From NCBI RefSeq assembly GCF_000213175.1, contig NW_009799099.1:2270123-2334122 (forward strand): 64,000 nucleotides of DNA, given 5' to 3'. Position numbers and translations under genes: made by a program. The notes beneath the pieces are model-generated. The model was not told where the DNA came from and did no database searches. It saw only the letters and a list, made by a program, of their open reading frames with translations. The DNA is from Neurospora tetrasperma FGSC 2508. Its lineage: Eukaryota > Ascomycota > Sordariomycetes > Sordariales > Sordariaceae. Shown piece by piece: positions 13,225-24,983 of the stretch (its first letter is position 1; every line of letters starts with the position of its first letter).

Positions 13225-16200
13225 ATGGCAGTGGATGGATTTACCATGATGAAGCAGGCCTCAGAGCTGTCAGGTGGTAAGAAAATTCAGGCTTATATAC
13301 GAACTTGTGGACTTTTACTTACTTACTTTTTAGGAGGATGGAAACCTATCACAATGCAAGCACCCGTCTTGACATCAGTCATCATCCTTACACTCACACT
13401 GGCCGGTGCGATCGAATACTTGGCCCAAAAGAGCCAGAAGGAAGGTGGATTGGCACTCTCGGAGTGCTCTGATTGCCATTCTGGGGTTGTGACCTTTGGT
13501 TACCTTTATGCACCTACAGTCATTTCTGTTCTTTACAGCTTGTTATGGTCTTGGATAGATCTGGACATACGACGGATTCAGCCATGGCTAGAGGTATCTC
13601 GTCCGGAAGGTGCCACAGCGAATTCTTCACTTCTTTTGGACTATCCAAATACGTTTCTTGCCTTCATACCATTCTCGGCGTGGAAAAGGGGGTAGGTCAC
13701 TTCTGTATGGTGATCTAATTTTCACAAATGGAAGCTAACAACATCGAGCAGACACTGGCCTGTCTTCTTCTCTGGGACTGCTTCTGTGATACTTTTCTGG
13801 GCAATCACACCCCTTCAAAGCTCGATTATGGGCATGAAGCCAGTGGCATTTACTAATAATATTACGGTGTCCTCGCACTTAACTCTTCCATCGCCTAATG
13901 ACCAGGCGATGATGTTGGACACAACGGTTATGCATACAGCCTATGGTATGGCATGGCTCGAGCAAGCCCCCCCGGCGTTCACGACCTCCGACTATGCTGT
14001 CATGCCGTTTTCTAGTCAGGCTACGAGTACGCACTACCGACCGGGCGAGAATTTGACCGCCGCCACTGACATGCTCACCACGGAAATAAATTGCTGGCAG
14101 CCATTGACAACTAAACTACCGCCGGCAAGCACCTACACGTTCGACAATGGTCATGGCTGCGCTGTCAACGTCAGTTTCTTCCAGGCCCATCCCTATAACA
14201 ATGACACTTCCATCATCCTCTACATCGGCTATCACGGAAGTCCAATCCTCGACTATTACCTTGAGAGCCCGCTTTGCAGCAAAAATTCAACCAACCAATT
14301 CCTCACCATCTTCGCCTCGAGGCACATGGATGAAAAACTCGGCAGCTACGAAACGAACATGACGGCTTTATTTTGCGAAACCTCGTATCACAAACAGCCC
14401 GTGTCTGTCACAGTTTCTGCAGAGTCGGGCCGTCCTCTAAATGAGTCATTAGTTCCGATTGGAGTAAAGGAACATCTCACACAGGATGAATTCAATTCCA
14501 CGGCATTCTCATACCTTACGGGTGTGGGAATGCCTCCTGATACTCCTACCGCCACACGCGACTTTCCAGCGGCTACCACATTTGAGCCCTGGGGTAGTCT
14601 TAGCAAAGAGAATGTCGCCGGACCAACGATGCCAATGGTCAATCTTGCCCTAGGCCTCTCAGGCGAGCTCGCATCTGACTTCCAGCATGCTCCGGTTATG
14701 GAGCGTGCTTTTACCCTAGCTCATAAAACAGTATTCTCTGCCGCGATCTCACATCTTGCTTCCGAAACCCGAGAGAATAAACAGGCAGACGGTACGAGCA
14801 GCTACATTCTAAATGGGGTTGTAGTTAGTAGAACAATCTCGGCTGTTCTCGAGTGTCTGCTGGCCCTGCTCGTCTTTCTCATGGGGGGCGTATTGTACAC
14901 TTGTATGAAGGCAAAGAGCAACCTCGTATCCGATCCTGCAACGATCGGATTTGCCTTCAGATCCGTGAGAGCCAGCCGAGCTGTCCTCAATAGGCTGGCA
15001 ATGGAGGATTGCTCCGACAACGGGACACTTCAAAGAAATCTTGCTGGAGAACAATTTTTCCTCGAACAGGGAACAACGGGCAATGTTCTCGAGATGGAAT
15101 CCAAGGCCGACGACGCTGTCAACATGGCTGACCGAAGGCAGAATGTTCAATATGATCCTGTTCGGCCCAAAGAGTCACACCCTCTGACGGGATGTTTGCT
15201 TATTGCTGTACTTCTTGCCGGAGCTGGGGTCCTGATTTACTTTAAGAAGATGGAGCAGAAGTTACAAGGTGATAAACACGTTCGCCCGCATTATACAGAG
15301 ACGAGCTAACAGACATTCCAGGACTACCACGACCAAGCGAGAATTTCGAAGTTCTACAACTACTAGAGAACTACATTCCGACGGCCCTCACAACACTCTT
15401 GGACCCGTTTCTTGTTCTTTTGACAAGATTATTCTGCATGCTGCAACCGTTCAATATCCTGCGCAAAGGAAAATGCAACCCGCAGCACACTCTGGAGACC
15501 AAGTACACGTCACTGCCACCTCAGCTGGTCTTGTGGCGGGCCGTACGATCCCGAGACTTCTTACTCAGCACTCTTTGCTTGATGGCTCTTCTTGTTAATG
15601 TCCTCACTGTTGCACTTGGTGGTACATTTAATGAGTTGCCGGTGCAGCTTCAGTATCCCACGACCTTTGCGGAAGCTCGAACGACTACTCTCAGCCGTGA
15701 CACATTACTAGACACCACCTACATGATCCGCTACGTTTACCACGACCACTATTACGCTGCATCCACAAATATTTCTCACAACACCACACTACCGCCTTGG
15801 GTCTCGACCAAGTACACATTCCTCCCAGTCAACATAACCTCCGAGTCACCGAGGTCACCAGATTCGTATCGGGCTACACTACGAGGCTTTGGAGTGGAGC
15901 CTAAATGTGAAGCCATGGCAACATCGCCTTCTTCAACCTCCGGGTCATTTGCAAACGTCACCCACCTGATCAATGGTTTTACTGTCGAAGGTACTACGTT
16001 CAACTTTCGCCGCGATGATGGCACCTGGCAAACGTGCGAACCCACAGACCTTAATGTGGGATCCAACACTACGGGACTGGGCGCTCGAGAAGTCATCACT
16101 CCACTCACAATCCCAACGGATCAGAGTGGCAGCGCAGCCTCTCAAGACCACATTTGTGAGGACCGCTTTGTGGCTGGCTGGATCCGCATGGACACCAAAG

Positions 16201-17042
16201 ACCCAGCGAATACATTCCGATCAACCTTCCTGTCATGTCAGGCAGTACTCCGTACAGCCACGTTTGACGTCGATTTCGATAAGGCGGGGCATATTCTTGC
16301 CTACACGCAGAGAGGAGACTTTGACGATATCACATCCTTAATGTCTCGAAACATGTCCCAGAGGCTGATTAGGCAGGCAAACAAGCTCGTCAACAACAGT
16401 GGAAGGCCCTTTGCGATCTATGCATGGCACAACACGACTCTGGTCTCTGACTGGTGGAACTATCTCATGAAGATGTACCTCAACAGCACTGATCTGGTTG
16501 ATCCCAGCTTGGATATCCCCAAGCCTGAAGCCGTGATTCCCACTGTGGAGGACTTGTATCGGAGATTGTTCGCGATCGTACTCGGGAAAAACCTCGACTT
16601 ATTCGAAGAGCCAGCCAAGCCAACGGACGTGCCTGGCATCGCCATCATTACTGAGACGCGCATCTTCTTAGACGACAAAGCATATCTCTTGAGCGTTATC
16701 ATTCTCTGCGCCAACGCAGCTGTTTTGATGTGGGCCTACCTCGCACAGAGCGATGCGTATTTGCCCCGCTTGCCGTCGACACTGGGATCTGTGCTTGCAT
16801 ACGGGGCAGCTAGTCGAGCAATCAGAGAATACGGAGATGGTATCAATACCGACCAGGAGATATGGCATAATGAGGACTTTTATGGGACGTACTCGTTTGG
16901 GAAGTACGTAGGCGTCGATGGTAACGCTCATGTTGGCATTGAGATGGATCCCTTTGTAACACCAATTAACGGAACCATGCTAAAGCGCCGAGCATCTGCG
17001 AGGTTATGGTTTAGGAAGAAGGAGCAAGAGCCACATGACTGA
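13225..17042 (+). CDS. DUF3433 family multi-pass membrane protein
   Basis: Exons 13225-13276, 13334-13691, 13752-15268 and 15322-17042 give 1215 aa. The protein resembles the fungal DUF3433 family, in which two similar halves each carry membrane segments flanking a large ectodomain. Hydrophobic segments lie near residues 28-48, 74-92, 141-159, 498-520, 618-634, 658-680, 720-744 and 1097-1117. The loops about 165-495 and 750-1090 contain many N-x-S/T sites and scattered cysteines, as expected for extracytoplasmic glycosylated domains. Landmarks include GGWKP before the first segment and YPNTFLAFIPF before the third. The chosen start (13225, A at -3) directly precedes a GTAAGA donor; an in-frame upstream start at 13141 is possible. 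Intron 1 is 57 nt and stop-free. The function of the family is unknown. It has no obvious functional link to its neighbours, and the C-terminus is basic. Confidence 0.85.
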
Positions 17043-17105
17043 TTCCTTTTTTTATTTCCTTCTTTCTTTCTTTTTTCCTTCTTTCTTTTCCCTTTTTTTC
17101 TTTTA

Positions 17106-17125
17106 GGGGGGGGGGGGGGGGGGGG
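17106..17125. repeat. Homopolymer G20 after a pyrimidine-rich tract
   Basis: Twenty consecutive G residues begin 63 bases past the DUF3433 stop, directly after a TTTC/TTCC-rich stretch (17043-17104). It probably lies in the 3' UTR or just beyond it. Such runs are error-prone in sequencing, so the exact length is uncertain. Confidence 0.9.
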
Positions 17126-17321
17126 TGTTGAGCATCATTTTCCGTTTTTCTTTGAATTGTTAGACATCGTTTTTGTTACCCAAAACAGCGTCAGGTCTTC
17201 AAACCAACCCGCAATGATACGTTCTCGAGATTGCGTTTCAATAGTATCTCTAACTGATGGGTGATGGATTGGGATGTTCCCTCCCCAGATATCTCTAGCC
17301 TCGTGAAATCGTCGAAAGAAC

Positions 17322-18113
17322 TCACACGGCAGCAGCTACCGTAGCGGGTCTATCAGGATCGCAGTCTGTAAGTGATGGTAGAAGGTTAGCAACGTACGTG
17401 AAAGTGGCCCTCAATGAGTTCTGGGCTCACACCTCCACAGGCATACCGCCTCACCCATCGCATCCCTCCAATCCCCCCTTCTCTTTAAACCTCAGCTACA
17501 CCATACTCACTCACCTGCAAAGATATGATCGCCCCTCGTCCACAACTTCAGCTTATCCCTCTTAAACTCCTCAAAATCCCACTCCTTCTGCTCCAGATGT
17601 TGCTCGAGCAGGAACACGTAAACCTGCGCCTCCCTCTCCTCCCCTTCGACGTTGCCCTCACCATGCACGTCGCCCACCTTTTCTAGCAGCTTCACTTTCA
17701 CCGTCCGGCGCTCATATTCAGCTCCCTCAAAGTAATCCAGCTTGTCCAGGTTTGCCTTGGTCAACCCCTCCGCGAACATACCAAACACGGTGTGCTCGGC
17801 GTCTTCGGTGATACCGGGGTAGTCAGCGAACTTAACGCGGCGGCGGATGTAGCCGTGAAGGATGGCGGGCGTGAACTTGTGCTGGCGGGCGATGATGTCG
17901 GGCACAGTTTTGTTGTTGTAGCAGACTGTGTTGAAGACTTCGGGGACCATGAGGGTTCCTGGTATACTGGTTAAATCATGGCAGTATGTCTAAGGTCACA
18001 TTTGGAATTTAGACGTCGAGACGAATGGTGCTATCCGATAGTGACTCACCGTAGAAGAAGGCGCAATGCACCGGGTCATCGCTTTGAGCAGATGCCTGTT
18101 CTTGGTTCGCCAT
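17322..18113 (-). CDS. AIG2-like / gamma-glutamylcyclotransferase-like protein
   Basis: Three exons on the minus strand (18113-18050, 17958-17515, 17365-17322) encode 183 aa. Exon 1 ends in FFYG and exon 2 opens with TLMVPEVF, rebuilding the family signature YGTL of the GGCT-like fold, which forms the substrate pocket. The segment YFEGAEYERRTV matches the region after the catalytic acidic residue, and the C-terminus WTRGDHIFA is typical of fungal AIG2-like proteins. Family members cyclise gamma-glutamyl compounds or act on gamma-glutamylamines; the substrate here cannot be told. The last intron is 149 nt, long for this window. Without it the frame would stop one codon after the GTGAGT donor. 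The short last exon encodes DCDPDRPATVAAAV. The gene is tail-to-tail with the DUF3433 gene. Confidence 0.85.
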
Positions 18114-19476
18114 TTTGGAGGAGCTGATATTTTTTGGTGGTGAATATCAGCTGTTTTGTGTTTTCAACGAAACGATTTACATGGAATGATTAAAGAGCGA
18201 GATGGCTGTAGTGATAAAAGAAGTCAGACACTGACGATAACGGTGAGGTAATTGCTCATATAACCGACCTTTGCCCCCCACTCAACACAAAAAGTTCAAC
18301 AAGAGACTACTTACCACGTGTGATTCTTACAGATGGTGATGTTTTTATTTTGAGAAGAAACTCACTTGCGCCGGTTGACCAGATGTTTCCTACGTCTAAC
18401 TTGGAATGACTGGAGCCAGAAGTTCGCCGATTCACGTCGCCAGTTAATGTTATTAGCAAACTATGTCCGTCGTGCATCCACTTTGCAATACGATTCCAAA
18501 AGTTAGAGGATGAAATGGACTGTTTGACGATCCGAGAACCTCGTTCAAGGCCTCAGTGGGTTCATAGAGGAGGAATGGTGTTGACAGCCGAGGCCGATAA
18601 CAGATTCAAAGGAGAAGAGCAGGCCTGGAGGGGTAATGGAAGTTGGTTCCGGTTCGGAGCCCGGACAGATGGTAACATGTGCACGGACCAGGCTCGCCAG
18701 GTACCTCACCCCGCAGTCTCATCCCCTGATGGTGCCAACCCGATAACGTGCCACGGGCCCGGGCGCAGCGTCGTACAGGCAGTTTCCCACTTCCGCCGCA
18801 ATATGGACCTCTTCAAAATTATCACCACCTATTATAATCCAAGCCAACCTCATTGTCAAAAATTCGCATATCTCAATTAATAGAGCCGAAACTGAGAGTC
18901 TCAGTTGGGGATATGGCGCGAAATCCGGCATCGTAAATCTCTTCAAACACAGCCTCACATAAAACTCCTAGAAAACATCAGCACTATAGCAAAGCGCTTC
19001 GAACGAGCCCAACCGATGTCTGGCTAAATGGATACGGATACGCAATGATCTCTCACAACTCCCGCCGAGTCGGCCCCGATTATTACGCGCCGTGTCGAAG
19101 CGTAGACTTATTCGCTCATTAGCCACTCGCAGGCTCTTACGTTCCTTTCTTTCAGTGCGGGAGGTACCACTCCTCCCACCACTCCACACTACAGTAGTGT
19201 AATACCCCGAGCCACCCATCAATCGTGACCTCTTAAGGTCCCTCACAAATAAACGCAATGATCCTACTGTCACACACTTGGTCACCCTATTTAGACCCGC
19301 GGCTTCGCAGGTACCTCTGCCGGCACCAAACTTGTTAGCGCGGTGGTTTGTAAGTAGCAAGAGCTCGGAGTTCGTACAGAAGATGACTCGTTTAATGACC
19401 TTTAGAGCTCTGAATTCTGTCAAGTGGCAGTACCGCGGCCACGCGTGGATCGGGGAGCATGCACCGGAAGAAGAAG

Positions 19477-19525
<49 letters not shown>

Positions 19526-22264
19526 CTAGCTGTGAAATAAGGAGCGGAATCTGTAAATGGTGACTGCCAAAGCGACGGGTTGGTCGCCATGCAGCAAGAT
19601 ATTGATGAGGGTGTGGATGAGATGGCGAGCTCGTTGAATATATGTGAGATGGTAAGAGTTTGCACTTACATGTGCACTAGAGACCGCTCACAGTCAATTC
19701 CAACGGGGACATAATGGAATGGCTTTCGCTCGTGGGATGTTGAATTCCACTTGGTCTAGGCACGCCCGTTCGAGTGACCGTGCTGTGGTGTTTAGTGTAC
19801 GCCATCGATGAAACCAGTCCCTGTTGTTGTTTCATCCTTGAGGCATCCATGGACCAGTCAACAGCTCAGGGGCGCCCTGATCCGGAGCATCGGCGTACGA
19901 TGCCCTGTATCTGACAGGGACAGCGATGCTACAGCAGCCACACGGCGAGGTACGTACCGTTCCCGACCATCCAATGTTGTACTGCAATTCTGGGGATACA
20001 AGGGTGGTAGGCAGCCAAGGGTCTCGCCAGCAATACGGAACTTGACAGCTTCCATTGACAACGGATGTTACTACACAAAAATGGTCACATCGAATATCAC
20101 TCTTCATTGGGCGTATTGCAGCTTTGGTCATTTTCTCTTGCCGAGAAAAGACTGTAGAAGGAATGGCGACCTGACTTCCCATGTAAATGCCATTGTGCGA
20201 CCCCTTTTAGCTGATTACGCACATCTTTGGATCGGCACGATTGGTTTTCACGGTGGAATAATGGACGGCGCATATACCACTGAGGGATAAAATGTAGCAG
20301 AAGCTTGCAGGTCTCCCGCACTGGCTGTGATGGATGACTGGTGAGGGAGGCGGAATGCTTTCAGCCTCTAGTAAAACCTGGAATGGCTTTGCGGCACGTT
20401 ACACATATCTCGCATCTCGGCTGTAACGAAGCCGGTTGGTTCGCTCCCGGAAATAGGAAAGAAAGACTAGTACTGATTCGATTTGATAGCCTTCATCTTT
20501 CTTGGGTATATCGGAGATTTGGTAACTACGTTCCATCCACACAATATCTGCTTCCAGATGCATACTACCTTACCTCAAGTTTTTGCAGGCTGTCAAGTGG
20601 GAGTTCGAGCAACGGGGAACCCCTGATCCTCTGAAACCCCTGCCACGCTGTCCTTGGCAGGAACCCGATAACCACGTCCAGTCATCGATCATCAGTCACC
20701 ACCACCTCAGTTTATTCATTCCCAGTCCTACCACCTTATGCCTGGAACCCCGCATCTTGGGGCTCCTGAATGTTTCAATATTCATCACTTGTTCTCTTGT
20801 TATTAAGTCTATCATGGTCTTTTATCATGCACTGGCAACTACTGCAACTTTTCCCTGCGACTCTAGCGCCGTTGGGCTTCAAGTCGTGGGTCTTAACTCA
20901 GGTGGGTGTTGGCCGGTTGAGAGTGCCCGAGCTTCTGCACTTTGCCGCTCTGCAAGGATACTCTGCCAAGAGAAAGACAGGCCGCAATTCTGGTCACCTC
21001 CAGTCAGCAAGTGACATTTGAGTACCGCGTCCATGGAAGCGCAACCTAGAAGGCCTCATTGGGAGCCCTAGGGTAACGGCCAGTCGGATTCGACAACATC
21101 CACCGTAGGTAATGTGGGATGCCTCCTTGCTGACCGCTCACTGAGCTCAAACGGAGATAGTAAACGCCGTCATTTTTGGGTTTCAGGGGATCCGTTGCCA
21201 TCGGGAATAACCAAGCAGGGATTGGGATTATCCGGACCTCGTCCTACAAGTGCCATGATTGCCATTTACGCAGTAGGTAGAATACTTACTTTCACACTCT
21301 CAGTGTGGGACTCTAAAGGCCTCTTTTGAGCGTCTTGACGAATCCCCACGGGAAGTTGACGTTTCAGACAACAGACTCTTTCTGCCGTTTGCCTGTCCGT
21401 GCCACGCCATAGATATCTCACTACAGGCTGTCCAGAGCAGCAAATGCCCTCCTCCCTCCTTGACAGTATCACGTTTTCCATGCATCCCCCCAACAGCATG
21501 TCTGGAAGCTTGCGGCTCTAATCGAACCATTTGAGGTGGATCGTCTCCAGTATCAAGAAGCCCCGAAGCTTGACGCCTATCCAATGCGTTTGAAACAAAC
21601 CATCACAGCCTATCATCAACCTAAACTGGGTTTCTAGACTAGTAAGTAATGTCTTTGGCCCACGTGCGTCATTCCCCCGTGCTTTACAGAACGAGAGGCT
21701 AAAGGTGTTTACTGACCCTGACTGGTCAATACTTGCCATCCAGCTTAGATGATGCCCATCCTCCAAGTGGACCACTGTGTTTCCTCCCCATCAGAGTGGT
21801 GCTCTCCTACCCAATAGTTCGCTAGTCACTTCTGTTCCTGCAGAAGTTCCCAAAACTCTATCCCTGTTTGCGAACAACTGAGAGCCTTGCATTTCTCTAT
21901 CTCCGCTGCTACTCTGCTGTACTTCCATTCATTTATAAGACTTCCCTGGCCAAGGCCCATTGTCGTCCGCTTCTCTTCAACAGCAACCATCTCTTGGTGA
22001 CTCGGCCTTCCTTACCTCTTCCCTACGAGGCTTCTACTGTTATCATCTTGTTGTCTTATGTTCTGCCTGGTGCATTACCCTCTTTCATTACTAGACAACT
22101 ATTCCGGCTTTCAAGCGTTCTCTCCCGAGCACAAGCCAACGACACTGTCTCCTTGACACTTGACGCAATACGATTATTCCCAAAAGAAACTCTCACACGA
22201 GTCTACCTCTCCCTACGGATCCTTGAAGTTACTCGTCTGGAACGAATAGCCTCAGTTCCCAACC
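18114..22264. other. Intergenic region with no supportable gene
   Basis: This stretch separates the AIG2-like gene and the AA11 monooxygenase gene, whose promoters both point into it. Open frames of 160 codons (19808-20290) and 143 codons (20583-21014) have no recognisable motif and no convincing splice partners. It includes an (AC)n microsatellite, AGGTACCT at 18699 and 19309, and TAGTGTAC at 19793. A TATA-like TTTATAAG near 21942 and CT-rich sequence after about 21860 probably belong to the AA11 promoter and leader. Confidence 0.6.
19479..19522. repeat. (AC)n microsatellite, about 22 units
   Basis: An uninterrupted AC dinucleotide repeat of about 44 bases follows a short GAA-rich stretch. 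It lies in unassigned intergenic DNA and is likely length-variable between strains. Confidence 0.95.
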
Positions 22265-23183
22265 ATGCTCTTCACACAAGCTCTCGTCGCCACTGGCGGC
22301 TTCGCCGTGCTTTCACAAGCTCATATGCTGATGAACACTCCGAAGCCATTCGCATCCCCACAGCTGCTGAATGGACCTCTGGACCCAAGTGGCAACAACT
22401 TTCCTTGCCAGGCCGGCTCCGGGGCTGTCTACTCCGGCACTCCCAGCTCCATGGCTTTGGGCTCGAGTCAGCCCTTGGCCTTCACTGGCTCGGCAGTCCA
22501 CGGAGGAGGCTCGTGCCAGGTTTCCATCACCTACGACACCAACCCAACCAAGGAAAGTGTGTGGAAGGTTATCCATTCCATTGAAGGTGGCTGCCCTGCG
22601 AAGAATACTCCTGGAAACCTGCCTGAAAACGCCAATCTCGCTGATCCATTCGATTATTCTTTCCCCATTCCCGACAATATCCCAACCGGCAACGCCACCA
22701 TTGCTTGGACCTGGTTCAACAGAGTTGGCAACCGCGAGTTTTATATGAACTGCGCGCCCGTCGTCCTCACTGGCAACGGCGGCTCTAAGTCCAACTGGGA
22801 GTCGCTGCCAAACATGCTCGTGGCTAACATCCCTTCCATCAACACCTGCAAGACGGTGGAAAACCACGATTACAAGTTCCCCAATCCCGGAAAATCGGTC
22901 GATGTTTTCGGCTCGGATTTTGATAATGGTTTCACAGGAGACTGCGGGGGCTCTACCACTGGTGGCGGTTCCGGTGGCGGCTCCAACGGTGGCTCCGGCG
23001 GTGGCTCTGGATCGTCTCCCTCACCATCCACCACTGCTCCGGCTGCTGCTCCCACTAATGCTCCTGGTGGAGGTGGAGGTGGAGGTGGAATCTTTATCAC
23101 AGCCCCGGTTCCTGATTCTCCCACCACTTCTGCTCCTGCTCCTCCTGCTCAAACCGGCGGCGGCTCTTCCGGTGGTGGATCCG

Positions 23184-23226
<43 letters not shown>

Positions 23227-23458
23227 TGGCTCTGGCTCCGGTGGCTCGGGCAGCTCCGGTGCTGGATCTGCTTGCAGCACTGATGGCATGTGGAACTGTG
23301 TTGATGGAAAGTCATACCAGCAGTGCGCTGCCGGCGTCTGGACGCCCGTCATGCCACTTGCTGCTGGCACCGTTTGCGATGTCGGCCAGTCTACTTCTCT
23401 CAACATCAAGGCTGCCGGCAAGAAGATGAGGCGCCTTGCCGTTCGTTTCCGGGGTTAA
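22265..23458 (+). CDS. AA11 lytic polysaccharide monooxygenase with C-terminal X278-like module
   Basis: A single exon encodes 397 aa. A signal peptide (1-19, cleavage after SQA) exposes His20, the N-terminal histidine of the copper histidine brace. The second ligand is His79 in AVHGGGSCQ, and the axial tyrosine is Tyr160 in REFYMNCAP. The motifs IEGGCPA and AWTWFNRVGNRE are strongly AA11. After the catalytic domain (to about 225) comes a Gly/Ser/Pro-rich linker (about 229-333) with a pure GS dipeptide stretch. It leads to a compact cysteine-containing C-terminal module (about 334-375), with W and C spacing like the X278 module often attached to fungal AA11 enzymes, and then a basic tail. Characterised family members oxidatively cleave chitin, so cell-wall remodelling or chitin scavenging outside the cell is likely. 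The start is the first ATG after a CT-rich leader. Confidence 0.93.
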
Positions 23459-24983
23459 AGCGTCAAACTCCATCACTCATTCAAACATAACCAACACTTT
23501 CTTTCTCTTCGTTCATTACACACATCTTTGGGATCTTTTTTGGGGACTCTTGCATTGGATAAAGCAACACATTAGCAATACCCGGCGGCGCATTTTGTTT
23601 AAAAGCCTTTGTTTTCTTGTCACAAACAGCTTGTAGTATTATCATGTACATTCTCTAGAACACTAGAATAAACAGAATTTGGACATACCCATAATACTGA
23701 CCCTGAGCTTTATGTGACCACATAGATCTGAAGAAAAAAATCAGATTCGTGTGGGAACAATAACGTGATAGGCCTTGAATTCTTGAACCAGACTTCTAAC
23801 AAACGCAAAGAATCAATAACTCATGAGCGTGCTAGAGGAGTTCCAAAGCTAATAAATGAAGAGTGCAACGCGCCCCATATCTTTTCTTATGTCTCCTTTT
23901 TGCTCGAACATCGCGCAGATGGTGGCCCTGAAAAAGCGTCGATCGTAAACGGCAGTGGACCAGTCTTGGCATTTCGTGTAAGTGATAAGATAAGCCCACT
24001 CGATAAGATCAGATCGACAGCACATCAGCCGCTTGTACAAGGGACCGGCTTGCCTGCCGAGAACTCAAGCTTTGAGGTTGACCAATCAGAAAGATGCAGA
24101 TTTCGGAACAATATTTAAACGGATGCCTAGCGCCGTTGGATTTGGCAACCGGACGCCCCAGCTTCGCGTTCCCTGGGATTTTTCGATTTGCGACCGCGCC
24201 GGTTTGCCGCCCCAGGTTGCACTTTCCACTGGAGAGCAACTGTCGCAACCTTCTGACAGCGGCGCATTTTTCCCCTTGAGATGCAATTCACTTGATACCC
24301 CATCAACTACTTTTGTTTTATTCCAAACTCTCACTGCCATATTGCGCTACCTACGATAACTATTCATTTGCCATACCCCGTCCTCCGCACTTGGATGATA
24401 ATAACGACGATTTCCTTCTGCTATGGCGTCATAAGTGAGTGTTGATTTCAGTTACTTCTCACGAGCGACGAGGCCATGTTTCCACTCGCTCCATCTCCAG
24501 CCTGATGGATCGAGCCTTCCCACATACCGACCGCATCGTTACCCCTCTACCTACCTACCTACCTACCTATCGACCTCTACCGGGACCTTCGATCATCAAT
24601 GGCTTCATGCCGGTGTTTACTACCCGACCTTACGGAACCTGCATCTATCATCTCCTGCCTGCCTTTCAACAGCTCATCTGCACCTGCTGGTGGATCGCCC
24701 GTTCCGTACAGGTACCTACCTGGCCTTTGTATGCCTGGGTGGATCGAGCATACCCCCTTCCCGTATTTTGCGACATTCTGCCGCCGACAAACCGTGATGC
24801 TTGGTTATACCTCCCGCCTGTCCCGTCACCTCAGCCTTGTCGACCCGGTCCGACATGCGACCTGGAGCTCATCGTAACTAACTTGTGTAGGCTGAACATA
24901 GCTATCCTTTCTCCCCTTCCTCCATGCCAATAGAGCTTTACCGACAGCTTTTCTACTACTGCCCGAGGTGAACGCCGCCAGCC
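23459..24983. other. Intergenic region: AA11 3' end and TRA1 promoter/leader
   Basis: No gene was found. The first few hundred bases should hold the 3' UTR of the AA11 gene. The right part (about 24280-24983) is CT-rich and probably the TRA1 leader. It contains a minimal upstream frame ATGGCGTCATAA at 24423, a 142-codon upstream frame at 24505-24933, and an ACCT tetranucleotide run (about 24547-24569). Confidence 0.6.
24547..24569. repeat. ACCT tetranucleotide repeat
   Basis: About five to six tandem ACCT units lie in the probable 5' leader of TRA1, inside the long upstream open frame. Confidence 0.85.

Noticed and set aside
21868-22584. 238-codon plus-strand frame overlapping the AA11 start
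   Set aside because: It runs through the CT-rich leader and the start of the AA11 gene in another frame and has no recognisable motif. The AA11 frame carries the histidine brace.
22902-23429. 175-codon leucine/proline-rich frame inside the AA11 gene
   Set aside because: It is a shadow of the Gly/Ser linker read in another frame.
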